Positions 35,096-45,254 of a stretch of 64,000 nucleotides of DNA are shown here, piece by piece. The notes beneath the pieces were generated by a model. It saw only the letters and a list, made by a program, of their open reading frames with translations, did not search any database and was not told where the DNA came from. How positions within the stretch are numbered: the stretch's first letter is position 1; every line of letters begins with the position of its first letter. The translations under genes were made by a program, and so were the position numbers. Origin of the DNA: Nocardiopsis sp. TSRI0078 (lineage in GTDB: Bacteria > Actinomycetota > Actinomycetes > Streptosporangiales > Streptosporangiaceae); assembly GCF_001905145.1 (NCBI RefSeq), contig NZ_LWLB01000036.1:1-64000 (forward strand), read 5' to 3'.

Positions 35096-36773
35096 TGCGC
35101 TCGCCCTTCTTTCCGGAGATCCGCGCCCAGTCGTCGGGGTTGGTGGTGTTGGGCAGGTCCTCGTTCTCGCTGAACTCGTCCACACAGGCCTGCAGCAGGT
35201 GCGAGACCCTGATGCCCTTGGCCTTGTGGTCGATGAAGTCCTTGATGGCCATCTTCTTGGCCCGCGAGACGATGTTCTCGATCATCGCGCCGGAGTTGAA
35301 GTCCTTGAAGTACAGGACCTCCTTGTCTCCGTTGGCGTAGGTGACCTCCAGGAAGCGGTTCTCCTCCCCCTCGGTGTACATCCGCTCCACGACCCGCTGG
35401 ATCATGGCGTCCACCGTGGCCTTGGCGGAGCCGCCGTGCTCGGCGAGGTCCTCGTCGTGCAGGGGCAGGTCGGGGGTGATGTACTTGCCGAAGATGTCCC
35501 GTGCCGCCTCGGCGTCGGGCCGCTCGATCTTGATCTTGACGTCCAGGCGGCCGGGCCGCAGGATCGCCGGGTCGATCATGTCCTCGCGGTTGGAGGCGCC
35601 GATGACGATGACGTTCTCCAGGCCCTCGACACCGTCGATCTCGCTGAGGAGCTGGGGCACGATCGTGTTCTCCACGTCGGAGGACACACCCGAGCCGCGG
35701 GTGCGGAAGATCGAGTCCATCTCGTCGAAGAAGACGATGACCGGGGTGCCCTCGGAGGCCTTCTCACGTGCGCGCTGGAAGACCAGGCGGATGTGGCGCT
35801 CGGTCTCACCCACGTACTTGTTGAGCAGCTCCGGTCCCTTGATGTTGAGGAAGAAGCTCTTGCCGACGTCGCGGCCGGTGCGCTCGGCCACCTGCTTGGC
35901 CAGGGAGTTGGCGACCGCCTTGGCGATGAGCGTCTTACCGCACCCGGGCGGGCCGTAGAGCAGCACGCCCTTGGGCGGGCGCAGCTGGTGCTCGTAGAAC
36001 AGCTCCTTGTAGAGGTAGGGGAGTTCGACCGCGTCGCGGATCATCTCGATCTGCCCGGACAGGCCGCCGATGTCGGTGTAGGCGATGTCGGGGACCTCTT
36101 CGAGGATGAGCTCCTCGACCTCGGACTTGGGAATGCGCTCGTACACGTATCCCGAGCGCGGCTCCAGCAGCAGCGAGTCCCCGGCGCGGACCGGCTCCTC
36201 GCGCAGCGGCTCGGCCAGCCGCACGATCCGCTCCTCGTCGTGGTGGGAGATCACCAGGGCGCGCTCGCCGTCCTCAAGGAGCTCCTTGAGCATGACGACC
36301 TCGCCGACGGTCTCGAAGGACTCCACCTCGACGACGTTGAAGGCCTCGTTGAGCATGACCTCCTGGCCGGGCCGCAGGCTGTCCACGTCCACGGAGGGAC
36401 TGACGTTGACCCGCATCTTGCGGCCGTTGGTGAAGATCTCAACGGTCTCGTCCTCGCGCGATCCGAGGTAGACGCCGAAGCCGGAGGGCGGCTGGGCCAG
36501 CCGGTCGACCTCCTCCTTGAGCGCCACGATCTGCTCGCGCGCCTCCTTCAAAGTGGAGACGAGCCGTTCGTTCTGACCGTTGGCGGCGGCGAGGTTGGCC
36601 TGTGCCTCCCGTAGCCGCTCCTCCAACAGGCGTACATGCCGGGGCGAATCAGCGAGCTTACGCCGGACCACGCTGAGTTCCTTTTCCATGTAGGAGACCT
36701 GGGCCGTGAGTTCTGCGACTTCACGGTCCTGGTCGCTCTGACGCTCGTCGTCGCGCTCGGCCACGTCCGCCAC
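35004..36773 (-). CDS. mpa: Proteasome-associated AAA+ ATPase Mpa/ARC
   Basis: 589 residues. Hexameric unfoldase that recognises Pup and feeds pupylated substrates to PrcBA. N-terminal coiled coil (about 15-95) that binds Pup; two OB folds (about 97-225); AAA domain with Walker A GPPGCGKT (274-281), Walker [11 protein letters not shown] (Asp350/Glu351) and the arginine-rich second region of homology. The C-terminus ends GQYL, the Tyr-containing tail that inserts between PrcA subunits and opens the gate. In M. tuberculosis mpa lies just upstream of dop; here about 8 kb separates them. trmI is about 330 bp upstream. Confidence 0.97.
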   Translation of the reverse strand: MADVAERDDERQSDQDREVAELTAQVSYMEKELSVVRRKLADSPRHVRLLEERLREAQANLAAANGQNERLVSTLKEAREQIVALKEEVDRLAQPPSGFGVYLGSREDETVEIFTNGRKMRVNVSPSVDVDSLRPGQEVMLNEAFNVVEVESFETVGEVVMLKELLEDGERALVISHHDEERIVRLAEPLREEPVRAGDSLLLEPRSGYVYERIPKSEVEELILEEVPDIAYTDIGGLSGQIEMIRDAVELPYLYKELFYEHQLRPPKGVLLYGPPGCGKTLIAKAVANSLAKQVAERTGRDVGKSFFLNIKGPELLNKYVGETERHIRLVFQRAREKASEGTPVIVFFDEMDSIFRTRGSGVSSDVENTIVPQLLSEIDGVEGLENVIVIGASNREDMIDPAILRPGRLDVKIKIERPDAEAARDIFGKYITPDLPLHDEDLAEHGGSAKATVDAMIQRVVERMYTEGEENRFLEVTYANGDKEVLYFKDFNSGAMIENIVSRAKKMAIKDFIDHKAKGIRVSHLLQACVDEFSENEDLPNTTNPDDWARISGKKGERIVYIRTLVTGKKGADSGRSIDTVPNTGQYL

Positions 36774-37100
36774 CTCCCTATGAGGAACTACATCGGAGCC
36801 TACCTACCCTCGCCCGATTCCTAACCTCCCGAGGAGGACGAGTGTCGTAGGCCTCATTCCCGAGTCTTGCGTCGTCACAGGTCAGAGTGCTACCGGATGA
36901 CCCGACGTAATGAGAAAGTAACCTCCGCGCCCGTCGCGGGGCAAGCGGTCCATGCCTGCGGCGACGCTTCCCGGCGCACGTCAGCGGGCTTGTCCGGGTA
37001 CGCGAGAGCCCGCCCGGGCAGGATCTGCGGGGCCGTGCGGAGGGTGTCCGCGGCGGCCGGTGTGCGCGGGCGGGCTCAGAGGAAGGAAGCCGGGCGCCGC
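36774..37100. other. Intergenic region between trmI and mpa
   Basis: 327 bp with no gene. It must carry the mpa promoter; AT-richer sequence around 36895-36925 is the likeliest place, but no clear -35/-10 pair was found. Confidence 0.4.
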
Positions 37101-38141
37101 CTACTCCTCGGCGGAGGGGGCGGAACCCCCCGGAGCCTCGGGAGCCGCCTCGACCGCCCCGGGAGCCCTCGCTCCGGTGGCCGCGTCCCCGGCCTCCCCG
37201 GCCGGAGCCTGCTCCGGCGGCCCGCCGGCCGTACCGCTCCGGTCCCGGTCCCGCGCGGCGGTGAAGTCCTTGCCGTAGGCGCCCTTGGCCGGACGGCGGC
37301 GGCGGTCGGGGGCCTCGACCCCGTCGGCCAGGCGGCGTGCGACCACCAGGAATCCGGTGTGCCCGATCATGCGGTGGTCCGGGCGTACCGCCAGGCCCTC
37401 CACGTGCCAGGTCCGCAGCATGGTCTCCCACGAGCGCGGCTCGTAGAAGCGGGCGTCCTCGCGCAACTCCTCCACCACGCGCGAGAGCTGGGTGGTGGTG
37501 GCGACGTAGCAGCACACCAGGCCGCCGGGAATGAGGGCCCGGGCGACCGCGTCCAGGCACTCCCAGGGGGCGAGCATGTCCAGGAAGACGCGGTCGACGT
37601 CGGTCTCGTCCAGCTCCTCGACCAGGTCGCCGACCGTGAGCCGCCAGGCCGGGTGCGGGCCGCCGTGGAAGCGCTCCACGTTCTTGCGGGCGATCTCGGC
37701 GAAGTCGGCGCGGCGCTCGTAGGAGTGCACCATGCCCTGCTCGCCCACCGCGCGCAGCAGCCAGTTGGACATGGCGCCGGAGCCCGCCCCGGCCTCCACC
37801 ACGCGCGCGCCCGGGAAGATGTCGGCCTCGACGAGCACCTGGGCGGCGTCCTTGGGGTAGACGATGGTCGCGCCGCGCTTCATCGACAGGGTGTAGTCGA
37901 TCAGCAGGGGGCGCAGCGCCACGTAGGCCGTGCCGGTGTTGGAGCGGACCACGCTGCCCTCGGGCTGTCCGATGAGGTCGTCGTGGTCGACCTTGCCCTT
38001 GTGCGAGTGGAAGGCGCCGCCTTCGCGGAGTGTGGTCGTGTGCATGCGACCCTTGGGGTCGGTCAACTGCACGGTGTCGCCGTCGGTGAAGGGGCCGCGG
38101 CGGCCATGGATACCGGTCAACGTCGCTCTCGTCTTCCACAT
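37101..38141 (-). CDS. trmI: tRNA (adenine-58-N1)-methyltransferase TrmI
   Basis: 346 residues from the ATG at 38141 ([20 protein letters not shown]). Class I methyltransferase that makes m1A58 in the T-loop of tRNA with SAM. The N-terminal beta domain is followed by the SAM-binding motif [15 protein letters not shown], then [19 protein letters not shown], the [15 protein letters not shown] catalytic loop and [20 protein letters not shown]. The last 65 residues are Pro/Ala/Gly-rich and unlike the family, a species-specific tail. Its position upstream of mpa is conserved in actinobacteria (Rv2118c). Confidence 0.95.
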   Translation of the reverse strand: MWKTRATLTGIHGRRGPFTDGDTVQLTDPKGRMHTTTLREGGAFHSHKGKVDHDDLIGQPEGSVVRSNTGTAYVALRPLLIDYTLSMKRGATIVYPKDAAQVLVEADIFPGARVVEAGAGSGAMSNWLLRAVGEQGMVHSYERRADFAEIARKNVERFHGGPHPAWRLTVGDLVEELDETDVDRVFLDMLAPWECLDAVARALIPGGLVCCYVATTTQLSRVVEELREDARFYEPRSWETMLRTWHVEGLAVRPDHRMIGHTGFLVVARRLADGVEAPDRRRRPAKGAYGKDFTAARDRDRSGTAGGPPEQAPAGEAGDAATGARAPGAVEAAPEAPGGSAPSAEE

Positions 38142-38355
38142 CGCTATCGGTTGGCAGGGCGATCGCCCAGCGTATCGGCCTCCCGGTACCGCGGCGAACG
38201 GGCGGGCGGGGCGCGAAGGCGGGACGGCCGCGGCCGACGCGTCGGCCCTGACCGCGGCGGCACGTGCGAAGAGCCGCCCTTCGGGGCAGGATTCAGCCTG
38301 CGGGGCCCTGACGACGCCCATCCACCACACGAGGACCACGGGAGACGACATACCC

Positions 38356-39120
38356 ATGTCACAGCTGACCACGGGGCTGGGAATCGACATCGGCGGCAGC
38401 GGGATCAAGGGAGCGCCGGTCGACCTGACCACCGGCGAGTTCCTCAAGGAGCGCAAGAAGGTCCTCACGCCCGAGCGCTCCGCCCCCGCGGCGGTGGCCG
38501 AGATCGTGCACGAGATCTCCGAGCACTTCCCGGAGACGGCGGGGGCGCCCGTGGGCATCACCTTCCCCGGCGTGGTGCAGCAGGGCGTGGTGCGCACCGC
38601 CGCCAACCTGGACAAGAGCTGGATCGGCACCGACGCGCGGACGCTCTTCGGCGAGGCCACCGGCCATGCGGTCCGCGTCCTCAACGACGCCGACGCCGCG
38701 GCCGTGGCGGAGACCCGGTACGGCGCCGCCAAGGGGGTGTCGGGGGTGGTGCTGATGACGACCCTGGGCACGGGGATCGGCTCCGCCCTGGTGGTGGACG
38801 GGCGGCTGGTGCCCAACACCGAGTTCGGGCACCTGGAGATCGACGGCCACGACGCGGAGACGCGGGCCTCGTCCGCGGCCAAGGACGAGGAGGGGCTGTC
38901 GTACCGCGAGTGGGCGACCGAGCGGCTGCACCGCTACTACCGGGTGGTGGAGGACCTGCTGTGGCCGGACCTGATCGTGGTCGGCGGCGGGGTGAGCCGC
39001 GACGCGGACAGGTTCCTCCCCCTCCTGCACATCCGGACCCCCGTCGTGGCCGCGTCGCTGCGCAACACAGCGGGGATCGTCGGCGCCGCCCTGGCCGCCG
39101 CCGAGACGGAGACCGTCTGA
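38356..39120 (+). CDS. ppgK: Polyphosphate glucokinase (ROK family)
   Basis: 254 residues. Phosphorylates glucose with polyphosphate or ATP. The N-terminal phosphate loop [20 protein letters not shown], the catalytic-Asp motif [15 protein letters not shown] and the [20 protein letters not shown] glucose-binding loop followed by FGHLEI are all present and follow the PpgK pattern rather than that of ATP-only ROK glucokinases (for example [12 protein letters not shown] and [20 protein letters not shown]). The start ATG at 38356 has GGAGA at 38341. It is divergent from trmI (about 215 bp between) and convergent with the DUF2000 gene. Confidence 0.95.
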   Translation: MSQLTTGLGIDIGGSGIKGAPVDLTTGEFLKERKKVLTPERSAPAAVAEIVHEISEHFPETAGAPVGITFPGVVQQGVVRTAANLDKSWIGTDARTLFGEATGHAVRVLNDADAAAVAETRYGAAKGVSGVVLMTTLGTGIGSALVVDGRLVPNTEFGHLEIDGHDAETRASSAAKDEEGLSYREWATERLHRYYRVVEDLLWPDLIVVGGGVSRDADRFLPLLHIRTPVVAASLRNTAGIVGAALAAAETETV

Positions 39121-39153
39121 GGGGGCGCACGGCCCGGACGGCGCCGGTCGGGC

Positions 39154-39564
39154 TCAGGGATGCAGGCGCAGTCCTTTGAACACCTTGTCGACGTCTCCCC
39201 TGGGGCCGTGCACGGCCACGCCCACCAGGTTCAGGTCGGCCGCGGCCACGGTGAGCACGGCGGCCCGGTTGTCGTCGTCGTTGCCGGTCGCGAACAGCTC
39301 CTCGGTGTAGAGAGCGGCGGGCAGGTCCCTGGAGCGGGCGCGGTCGAGTGTGCGGGCCAGGGTGCGCGGGTCGGCGGCGTAGACCAGGACGGGTTCGCGG
39401 AACATCGGCAGGTAGGTGTTGCCGGACGCGTCCTCGTAGGGCTTGCCCATGGCCTCGGGACGGGAGTGGGCGATGCCGCTGCTGAGGAAGGCGGTGACGT
39501 TGAGCTTCTGCCACGCGGCCAGGTCCTCGCGCACGGCCACGGCGATCTTGGTGTCGAAACGCAT
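39154..39564 (-). CDS. DUF2000 family protein
   Basis: 136 residues from the ATG at 39564. Matches the DUF2000 pattern: MRFDTKIAVAVREDLAAWQK, LNVTAFLSSGIA, then YLPMFREPVLVYAADP and YTEELFATGNDDDNRAAV. The family has an alpha/beta fold related to peptidyl-tRNA hydrolase II, but its function is unknown. It is divergent from an AraC-type regulator 75 bp away, a common pairing in which the regulator controls the neighbour. Confidence 0.88.
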   Translation of the reverse strand: MRFDTKIAVAVREDLAAWQKLNVTAFLSSGIAHSRPEAMGKPYEDASGNTYLPMFREPVLVYAADPRTLARTLDRARSRDLPAALYTEELFATGNDDDNRAAVLTVAAADLNLVGVAVHGPRGDVDKVFKGLRLHP

Positions 39565-39639
39565 GCGCCGATGGTGGCGCGGCCGGGGCCCCGCGGTCTT
39601 GAACGCTGGTGCGCGCCGGCGGTGCCCGACAATGGAGGG

Positions 39640-40497
39640 GTGACACGGGACTGGGCCAGGTACTGGAGATCGCCCGAGCGGCCACTGGAGGCGATGCACG
39701 CGCACTTCGAGCGGCACGCCTACCACCGGCACAGCCACGACGCCTACTCGTTCGGGGTGACCGAGTCGGGGGTGCAGGCGTTCAACTGCCGGGGCGGCGC
39801 GCACGCGAGCGCGTCGGGGATGGTGCTGGCGTTCAACCCCGAGGATCCGCACGACGGGCACGCCGGCGGCGAGGCGGGGTTCACCTACCGGATCGTGCAC
39901 ATCGGGCCGGAGCTGGTGCGGGAGGTGCTCGCGGACGCCGCCGAGGGGCGGGCCGGACTGCCGCTGTTCACCGATCCGGTGGTGCGCGACCCGGCGCTGG
40001 CCGGGGCGCTGCGCGCACTGCACACGGCGCTGTCGCGGGGGCGTTCCCCACTGGCCGTGGACGAGGCCCTGAGCGGCGCGGTGATGTCGATGGTGCGCCG
40101 CGGCGCGACGGCGCGGCCGGTGGTGTCGGGGGTCTCGGACCCGGACGCGGGGCGTGTGGCGGCGCGGGTGGAGGCCGTCCTGCGGGAGAGGTTCCCCGAG
40201 GACGTGGGGGCCGAGGAGCTGTCGTCGGCGGCGGGGCGGAGCCGCTTCGCGGTGTACCGGGCCTTTCGCATGGTGCGGGGGATGGCGCCCAGCGACTACC
40301 AACGGCAGCTGAGGCTGCGGCGGGCCCGGGACCTGATCGCGGCCGGGATGCCGCCGGCGGAGGCCTCCGCCCGGGCGGGGTTCGCCGACCAGAGCCATAT
40401 GACCCGGTGGTTCGGCCGCTACTACGGCATCACCCCGGGGGTGTTCCGCGAGGCGGGCGGCGGGGCCGCGGGCCCCGCTACGCCGCGACGGGGCTGA
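39640..40497 (+). CDS. AraC-family transcriptional regulator
   Basis: About 285 residues with the start taken as GTG at 39640; a GTG at 39622 is also possible and leaderless translation is conceivable because the GGAGG sequence directly abuts the 39640 codon. N-terminal cupin sensor domain (about 15-100; HAYHRHSHDAYSFGVTESGV, with the paired His) and a C-terminal double HTH (about 185-270; LSSAAGRSRFAVYRAFR and PPAEASARAGFADQSHMTRW, then FGRYYGITPGVFR). It probably controls the divergent DUF2000 gene and itself. Confidence 0.87.
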   Translation: MTRDWARYWRSPERPLEAMHAHFERHAYHRHSHDAYSFGVTESGVQAFNCRGGAHASASGMVLAFNPEDPHDGHAGGEAGFTYRIVHIGPELVREVLADAAEGRAGLPLFTDPVVRDPALAGALRALHTALSRGRSPLAVDEALSGAVMSMVRRGATARPVVSGVSDPDAGRVAARVEAVLRERFPEDVGAEELSSAAGRSRFAVYRAFRMVRGMAPSDYQRQLRLRRARDLIAAGMPPAEASARAGFADQSHMTRWFGRYYGITPGVFREAGGGAAGPATPRRG

Positions 40498-40663
40498 GCG
40501 GAGCAGGACCGCTGGACGGTACCGACCGGGTGGAGGGCGGACGGGGCCGGGCGGCCCCGTGCAGAGGGAGACTGGGTTTCGGGGAGGACCCGGGCCCCGT
40601 CCGCCTTCCGGGCGTGGACGACACTCACGCCCGCACGAGCGCGGGCCGTCGGCCCGCGCGTGC

Positions 40664-41029
40664 TCAGGTGCGGCCGCCGGACACGGACAGGGCGCCCGCG
40701 ATCCGCCGCGCCGCGTCGGAGGTCCTGGCGACCGGCGAGAGGGGGACTCCCGCCAGCGACGGTGGCACCCCGTCCTGGGCCGGCCAGCGCATCCACCACC
40801 ACAGGCCGCCCCGGTGGGGCCGCAGCAGGGCGCGCTGGGGCCGGGCCCTGGGGCCGGCGTCGACGGCGCCGAACGCGCCGTCCTCACGGACCTCCACCCC
40901 GCGTGAACGCAGTTCCGCGGCCAGGCCCCGCAGGGCGAGGCCCGCCAGCTCCCCACGGTCCACCGCCCCGGCGGCGCCGGCGGCGCCTCTCAGGCTCGGG
41001 CTTCCCACAGACGGGGTCTCAACGGTCAC
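40664..41029 (-). CDS. Hypothetical protein, small actinobacterial family
   Basis: 121 residues from the GTG at 41029, with GGGAGGGG about 6 nt upstream; the frame runs 36 codons further but with no similarly placed ribosome-binding site. It has the pattern of a small actinomycete family I know only by shape: LAAELRSRGVEVREDG, then a tryptophan-rich strand GGLWWWMRW, then PVARTSDAARRIAGAL. No membrane segment, no recognised function. It is divergent from the XRE-type regulator, about 150 bp away, an arrangement I recall from other actinomycetes. Confidence 0.7.
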   Translation of the reverse strand: MTVETPSVGSPSLRGAAGAAGAVDRGELAGLALRGLAAELRSRGVEVREDGAFGAVDAGPRARPQRALLRPHRGGLWWWMRWPAQDGVPPSLAGVPLSPVARTSDAARRIAGALSVSGGRT

Positions 41030-41178
41030 GGGTTCCCCTCCCAGGCTCTTCCGGGACCAACGACCCTTGCACTCTGCCGCACCGGAGAGGGGGGCGGGCG
41101 GGTCTATGCGGATCCCGCATGGCCCCTTCTTTTTCACACATAGCCACTGAGGCCGCCCGGAATCCCTAATCTAGGCTC

Positions 41179-42510
41179 ATGCCCCAACCAGACGGCGTTC
41201 TTCCACCGGACCTGTGGATGCGGCCTCGCATGGCGAGCGCCCTGGCCAACTGTGACATGGCCGCGGTCATCGAGGGCGTGCGCACGGCACGCGGATGGTC
41301 CCAGGGCGACCTCGCCCGCGCGATCGACTACTCCCAGAGCTGGGTCTCTCGCGTGGTCAACGGCCAGCAGTCACTGACCATCAGCCAGGTACACGACCTC
41401 GCCCGGCGGCTGGACATCCCGCTGCACCTGCTGCGTTTCGGCGGTGGCCCGCCCCAGGCCGGTCCCGCAGAGAAGGGGGTGGACACCACGAGACGCCGCG
41501 ACTTCGGACGTGCGGTCGCCGCGAGTGCCCTGCTCACCGCCACCGCCGTCCCCGCGACCGCCGCGCCGTCGCACGCACCGGCGGCGGGCCACCGCTCCGT
41601 CAACGAGACGACCGCCTCCGCCCTGCGTTCCATCACCGGGGGCCAGCGCCGCATGGACGCCACCTCCCCCGCCCGACACCTGCTGCCCAGCGCGGTGGCG
41701 CACGTGCATCTGTCCGAGCAGATGCTTGCGCAGGCGCACGGGACACCGTTCCACTCGGAGCTGAGTGCGGCCGCCAGCGAGGCCTCGGGGTTCGCCGCGT
41801 GGCTGCACGCCGACCAGGGCGACACGGGATCGGCCCGCATGCACTACCGCACGGCGGTGGTGCGTGCCCGGCAAGCGGGCATACGCCTGCTCGACGTGTA
41901 CATGCTGGGTTCCCTGTCGGCCTTCGAGACCGACACGGCGCAGGACCCCCGGCTGGGCCTGGGGCTGGTCCAGGAGGCCGAGCACCTCCTGGGCCCCTCG
42001 GCGCACCCCACCGCCCGCGCCTGGCTCGCCTGCGTGGAGGCGCTCGCGCACGCCGGGGCCGGCGACGGCCCGGCCGCCGTCGGTGCCATCGGCCGGGCCG
42101 AGAGGGAGGCGGCACGGTCGGCCAACGCCGACCCGCCCTGGCCGTGGGTGTTCGCCTTCGACGAGGCCAAGGTCGCCGGCTACCGGGCCCTGGTGGGTGT
42201 GCGGCTGAGCCGTCCGCACGACGCCCGCCGGGCCTTCACCGAGGCCTTCACCCCGAGGGCGGCCAACGTCAAGCAGTCCGCCGTGCTGCAGGTGGAGCTG
42301 GCCTCGGCGCACGCCGAGGCGGGCGACGAGGACGAGGCGTTCCGCCTGGCCCGGGAGGCGCTGACCACGGGGATGCGGTTCGGGTCGGAGCGGGTCATCG
42401 GACGGGTGCGCGCCTTTCGGCGCCGGTATCCGGGGCGCCGCACGCGCGGTGCGGCCGACCTGGACGAACAGCTCATGTCCCTGGTTACCGGCATCGCCGC
42501 TTCCGGGTAG
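41179..42510 (+). CDS. XRE-family regulator with TPR-like C-terminal region
   Basis: 443 residues. N-terminal HTH (about 28-86; VIEGVRTARGWSQGDLARAI, DYSQSWVSRVVNGQQSLT). It is followed by a basic TTRRRDFGRAVAASALLTATA segment that resembles a twin-arginine signal but lies internally after the HTH. A helical repeat region (170-430) resembles TPRs. Proteins of this shape are abundant in Streptomyces and Nocardiopsis and are thought to act as signal-responsive regulators, usually with unknown ligands. The SLOG-like gene follows 32 bp later, so the two are probably one operon. Confidence 0.85.
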   Translation: MPQPDGVLPPDLWMRPRMASALANCDMAAVIEGVRTARGWSQGDLARAIDYSQSWVSRVVNGQQSLTISQVHDLARRLDIPLHLLRFGGGPPQAGPAEKGVDTTRRRDFGRAVAASALLTATAVPATAAPSHAPAAGHRSVNETTASALRSITGGQRRMDATSPARHLLPSAVAHVHLSEQMLAQAHGTPFHSELSAAASEASGFAAWLHADQGDTGSARMHYRTAVVRARQAGIRLLDVYMLGSLSAFETDTAQDPRLGLGLVQEAEHLLGPSAHPTARAWLACVEALAHAGAGDGPAAVGAIGRAEREAARSANADPPWPWVFAFDEAKVAGYRALVGVRLSRPHDARRAFTEAFTPRAANVKQSAVLQVELASAHAEAGDEDEAFRLAREALTTGMRFGSERVIGRVRAFRRRYPGRRTRGAADLDEQLMSLVTGIAASG

Positions 42511-42542
42511 AAGAGCCGCGAAGCGACCGAGAGGGAGGTTTC

Positions 42543-43016
42543 GTGATCCGCATCGGAGTCACCGGTCACCGGGCCCTGGCCCCCGAGGTGAGCAGCGCCG
42601 TCGCCGCACTGGTCTTCGAGCACCTGGAGCCGTACGGCTGCGAGATGGTGGGCCTGTCCTGCCTGGCCGACGGCGCCGACGCCGTCTTCGCCGAGGCGGT
42701 CCTGGCCGCCGGGGCGCCGCTGGAGGCGGTCGTCCCCGCCGCCGGCTACCGGGAGGCGCTCCCGGAGGAACACCGCCCCGTCTACGACCGCCTGTTGGCA
42801 CAGTCCGTCCTCGTCCACGAGTTACCGCGCACCGAGTCCACGCCCGAGGCGCACCTGGAGGCCGGAAGGCTGCTCGTGCGGCGCTGCGACCAGCTCGTGG
42901 CCGTCTGGGACGGCCGCCCCGCGCGGGGGCCCGGCGGCACCGCCGACGTGGTGTCCTACGCCCGTTCGCTCTCCCGCCCGGTCTCGGTGCTGTGGCCCGA
43001 GGGCGCCCGCCGCTGA
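42543..43016 (+). CDS. SLOG-like nucleotide-binding protein
   Basis: 157 residues from the GTG at 42543, with GGGAGG directly upstream. Rossmann-type fold with the N-terminal MIRIGVTGHR motif and a central GLSCLADGADAVFAEAVLAA segment, an LPRTESTPEAHLEAGRLLVR segment and a C-terminal AVWDGRPARGPGGTADVVSY loop. These motifs fit the SLOG/LOG superfamily (nucleotide or cytokinin-type ligand binding), as known for the pairs of such proteins with XRE-TPR regulators. The ligand is unknown. It could sense or make the small molecule that the XRE-TPR protein answers to. Confidence 0.75.
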   Translation: MIRIGVTGHRALAPEVSSAVAALVFEHLEPYGCEMVGLSCLADGADAVFAEAVLAAGAPLEAVVPAAGYREALPEEHRPVYDRLLAQSVLVHELPRTESTPEAHLEAGRLLVRRCDQLVAVWDGRPARGPGGTADVVSYARSLSRPVSVLWPEGARR

Positions 43017-43058
43017 CGGCCCCCGGGGACCGCGCTGCCCGGCCCCGCAGCCGCGGCC

Positions 43059-44213
43059 TCAGCTTCGGCCCGACACCGCCGCGTTCACGTCCGCGGCCCG
43101 CAGCACCCCGCGCACACCGCCGTCCTCCGCCACCACCAGGTACTCGGGCAGCGGACGACTGGTGAGCGTGTTCAGCAGCTCCTCGCCCTCAAGCCCCACC
43201 GGAACCAGTGAATGCTCGGTGACCGCACGTGCCACACTCGACACCGGAACCCACGCCCGGCGCTCCTCGGCGATCGCCTCGGCCGCCGCCGGATGCACGA
43301 TCGAGATCGCCGTGCCGTCGGAGTCGGTCACCACGACCTCCACGCCCCCCGCCTCACCCGCCCGGCGCTGAGCCTCCGCGAGCGGGGTGTCGGCCAGCAC
43401 CGTGACCGCCTGCCGGGCCAGGTCACGGGCCCGCAGGCGGGGAAGCCGCTCACGCATCCGGGCGGCCCGCAGCGCGTCCGTGGCGCCCATCCACATGAAG
43501 CCCCCCAGGATCAGTCCCCAGACCACGGTCCAGGGACTGGGTCCGCCGCCCGCCGACCAGGCCAGCAGGAACGGCAGCGCCACGACCACCAGGGCCAGCG
43601 CCCGACCGCCCCAGGCGGCGGCCACGCTTCCCAGGAAGGGCCTGCCGGTCACCTTCCACACCGCGGCGCGCAGCAGCCGACCGCCGTCCAGGGGGAGCCC
43701 CGGCAGCAGGTTGAACACGCCCACCAGCAGGTTGGCGATCCACAGCTGGAACAGCAGCTCACCGACCACGCTGAACGGGTCGGCCAGCAGGTACAGGCCG
43801 AACCCGCACGCCGCCAGGAGCAGGGAGAACAGGGGGCCGGCGAAGGCGATCCAGAACTCGCGGCCCGGTGTGGGCGCCTCGCGTTCGATCTCGGAGACCC
43901 CGCCCAGCACGTACAGCACGATGCGCCGGACCGGAAGGCCGTACATGCGCGCGACCACCGAGTGGGCGAGCTCGTGCACCAGGACCGAGGCGTAGAGCAG
44001 GACGGCGAAGACGAATGCCAGCAGGTAGGCGGAGGGCCCCAGTGCCAGGCGGTCCTGGACGACGCCGCCGTAGACCAGGGTGATCAGCACCGCCACGATC
44101 AGCCACGAGGGCGTCACGTGGACGGGGATGCCGAAGGGTCGGCCGATCAGCAACCCCGGCTTCGCGGAACGGTTGCGGGCTCGGGGCGCTGATGGGTCAC
44201 TACCGGTCGTCAC
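43059..44213 (-). CDS. Membrane metalloprotease M50 (site-2-type) with C-terminal CBS-like region
   Basis: 384 residues. Six predicted membrane spans. The zinc site is the HELAH motif (His80, Glu81, His84) within LVHELAHSVVARMYGL and the second ligand Asp176 in NLLPGLPLDGGR. The C-terminal 130 residues (about 250-384) are soluble and resemble a pair of CBS domains (DLARQAVTVLADTPLAEAQR, LLNTLTSRPLPEYLVVAEDG, GVRGVLRAADVNAAV), which often bind adenine nucleotides. The family cuts transmembrane anchors. It lies next to trmI and the RecB-type nuclease in many actinobacteria. Confidence 0.92.
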   Translation of the reverse strand: MTTGSDPSAPRARNRSAKPGLLIGRPFGIPVHVTPSWLIVAVLITLVYGGVVQDRLALGPSAYLLAFVFAVLLYASVLVHELAHSVVARMYGLPVRRIVLYVLGGVSEIEREAPTPGREFWIAFAGPLFSLLLAACGFGLYLLADPFSVVGELLFQLWIANLLVGVFNLLPGLPLDGGRLLRAAVWKVTGRPFLGSVAAAWGGRALALVVVALPFLLAWSAGGGPSPWTVVWGLILGGFMWMGATDALRAARMRERLPRLRARDLARQAVTVLADTPLAEAQRRAGEAGGVEVVVTDSDGTAISIVHPAAAEAIAEERRAWVPVSSVARAVTEHSLVPVGLEGEELLNTLTSRPLPEYLVVAEDGGVRGVLRAADVNAAVSGRS

Positions 44214-44358
44214 ACCCCCAGCCTACGGCCCTCCCGCCGCGCCCCGCGGACCCCCCGCGACCGGGCACGCCCTCCCGTGTACGCGGCCGCCCGCCCCGGA
44301 GTCCACAGCTCCTCCCACAGGGTTCCCCCTTGTCACGGCCTTCTCATAGGCTCACCAC

Positions 44359-45198
44359 ATGACCACCGCGCTCCTTCCGTCCGCCCTCTCCCCCTCCCGG
44401 GCCTCCGACTTCCTGCAGTGCCCCCTGCTGTTCCGCTTCCGCACCATCGACCGGCTCCCCGAGGCGCCCAGCGCGGCGGCCCTGCGCGGAACCCTCGTCC
44501 ACGCCTGCCTGGAGCGCCTGTACGAGCTGCCCGCCGAGTCACGCACCCCGCGCAACGCCCTCGGCCTCGTCGACCCCCAGTGGAGGAAGCTGCGCGAGAG
44601 GAAGCCCGAACTGGAGGAGCTCTTCGCCGACGAGGCCGAGCGCGACACCTGGCTGGAGTCGGCCCGCGCCCTGGTCCAGCGCTACTTCGACCTGGAGAAC
44701 CCCGCCGCCCTGGAACCCCGCGACCGCGAGATGCGCCTGGACGTGTCCCTGCCCACCGGACTCAGGCTGCGCGGCTACGTCGACCGCCTCGACGTCGCCC
44801 CCTCCGGCCAGATCCGGATCGTGGACTACAAGACCGGCAAGTCGCCCCACCCCCGCTTCGAGGACAAGTCGCGCTTCCAGATCTTCTTCTACGCGGTGAT
44901 GATCTGGCGCGACCTCGGTATCGTCCCCACCCGCCTCCAACTCGTCTACCTCGGCGGCGACGGCGCCGTGCGCTGGTACGACCCCACCGAGGACGAACTG
45001 CGGTCCGCCGAGGCGGAGATCTCCGACATCTGGGCGCAGATCGAGGCCGCCGGGCGCGCCGGGGTCTGGGAGCCCAGGAAGAGCAAGCTCTGCGGCTGGT
45101 GCGAGCACCAGGCGCTGTGCCCGGAGTTCGGCGGCACCCCGCCGCCCCTGCCCGTCCGCTCCCCCGCCCCGGGACCGGGTCCGGCCTCCGAGGCCTGA
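44359..45198 (+). CDS. RecB-family PD-(D/E)XK nuclease with a probable Fe-S cluster
   Basis: 279 residues. The nuclease core has GYVDRLDVAP and IRIVDYKTGK (the Asp-x-Lys pair), near residues 135-160. One Cys near the N-terminus (DFLQCPLLFR) and three near the C-terminus in a CGWCEHQALC pattern (C-x2-C-x5-C) match the AddB/Cas4-type 4Fe-4S arrangement. It is a standalone gene, not joined to a helicase, and is divergent from the M50 protease. A gene like this is found near mpa and trmI in other actinobacteria (Rv2119). It is probably a DNA-repair exonuclease; no CRISPR array is near, so a Cas4 role is unlikely. Confidence 0.9.
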   Translation: MTTALLPSALSPSRASDFLQCPLLFRFRTIDRLPEAPSAAALRGTLVHACLERLYELPAESRTPRNALGLVDPQWRKLRERKPELEELFADEAERDTWLESARALVQRYFDLENPAALEPRDREMRLDVSLPTGLRLRGYVDRLDVAPSGQIRIVDYKTGKSPHPRFEDKSRFQIFFYAVMIWRDLGIVPTRLQLVYLGGDGAVRWYDPTEDELRSAEAEISDIWAQIEAAGRAGVWEPRKSKLCGWCEHQALCPEFGGTPPPLPVRSPAPGPGPASEA

Positions 45199-45254
45199 AC
45201 CCGTCCCCGGGCGTGCTGCCGGGGCCCGGCCCCGTGTAGGGCACAATCACTCCT

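Noticed and set aside
44359-45198. Cas4 assignment for the Fe-S nuclease
   Set aside because: The Cys pattern also fits AddB-type repair nucleases, and there are no CRISPR repeats or other cas genes; the position near trmI and mpa is conserved for the repair-type gene.
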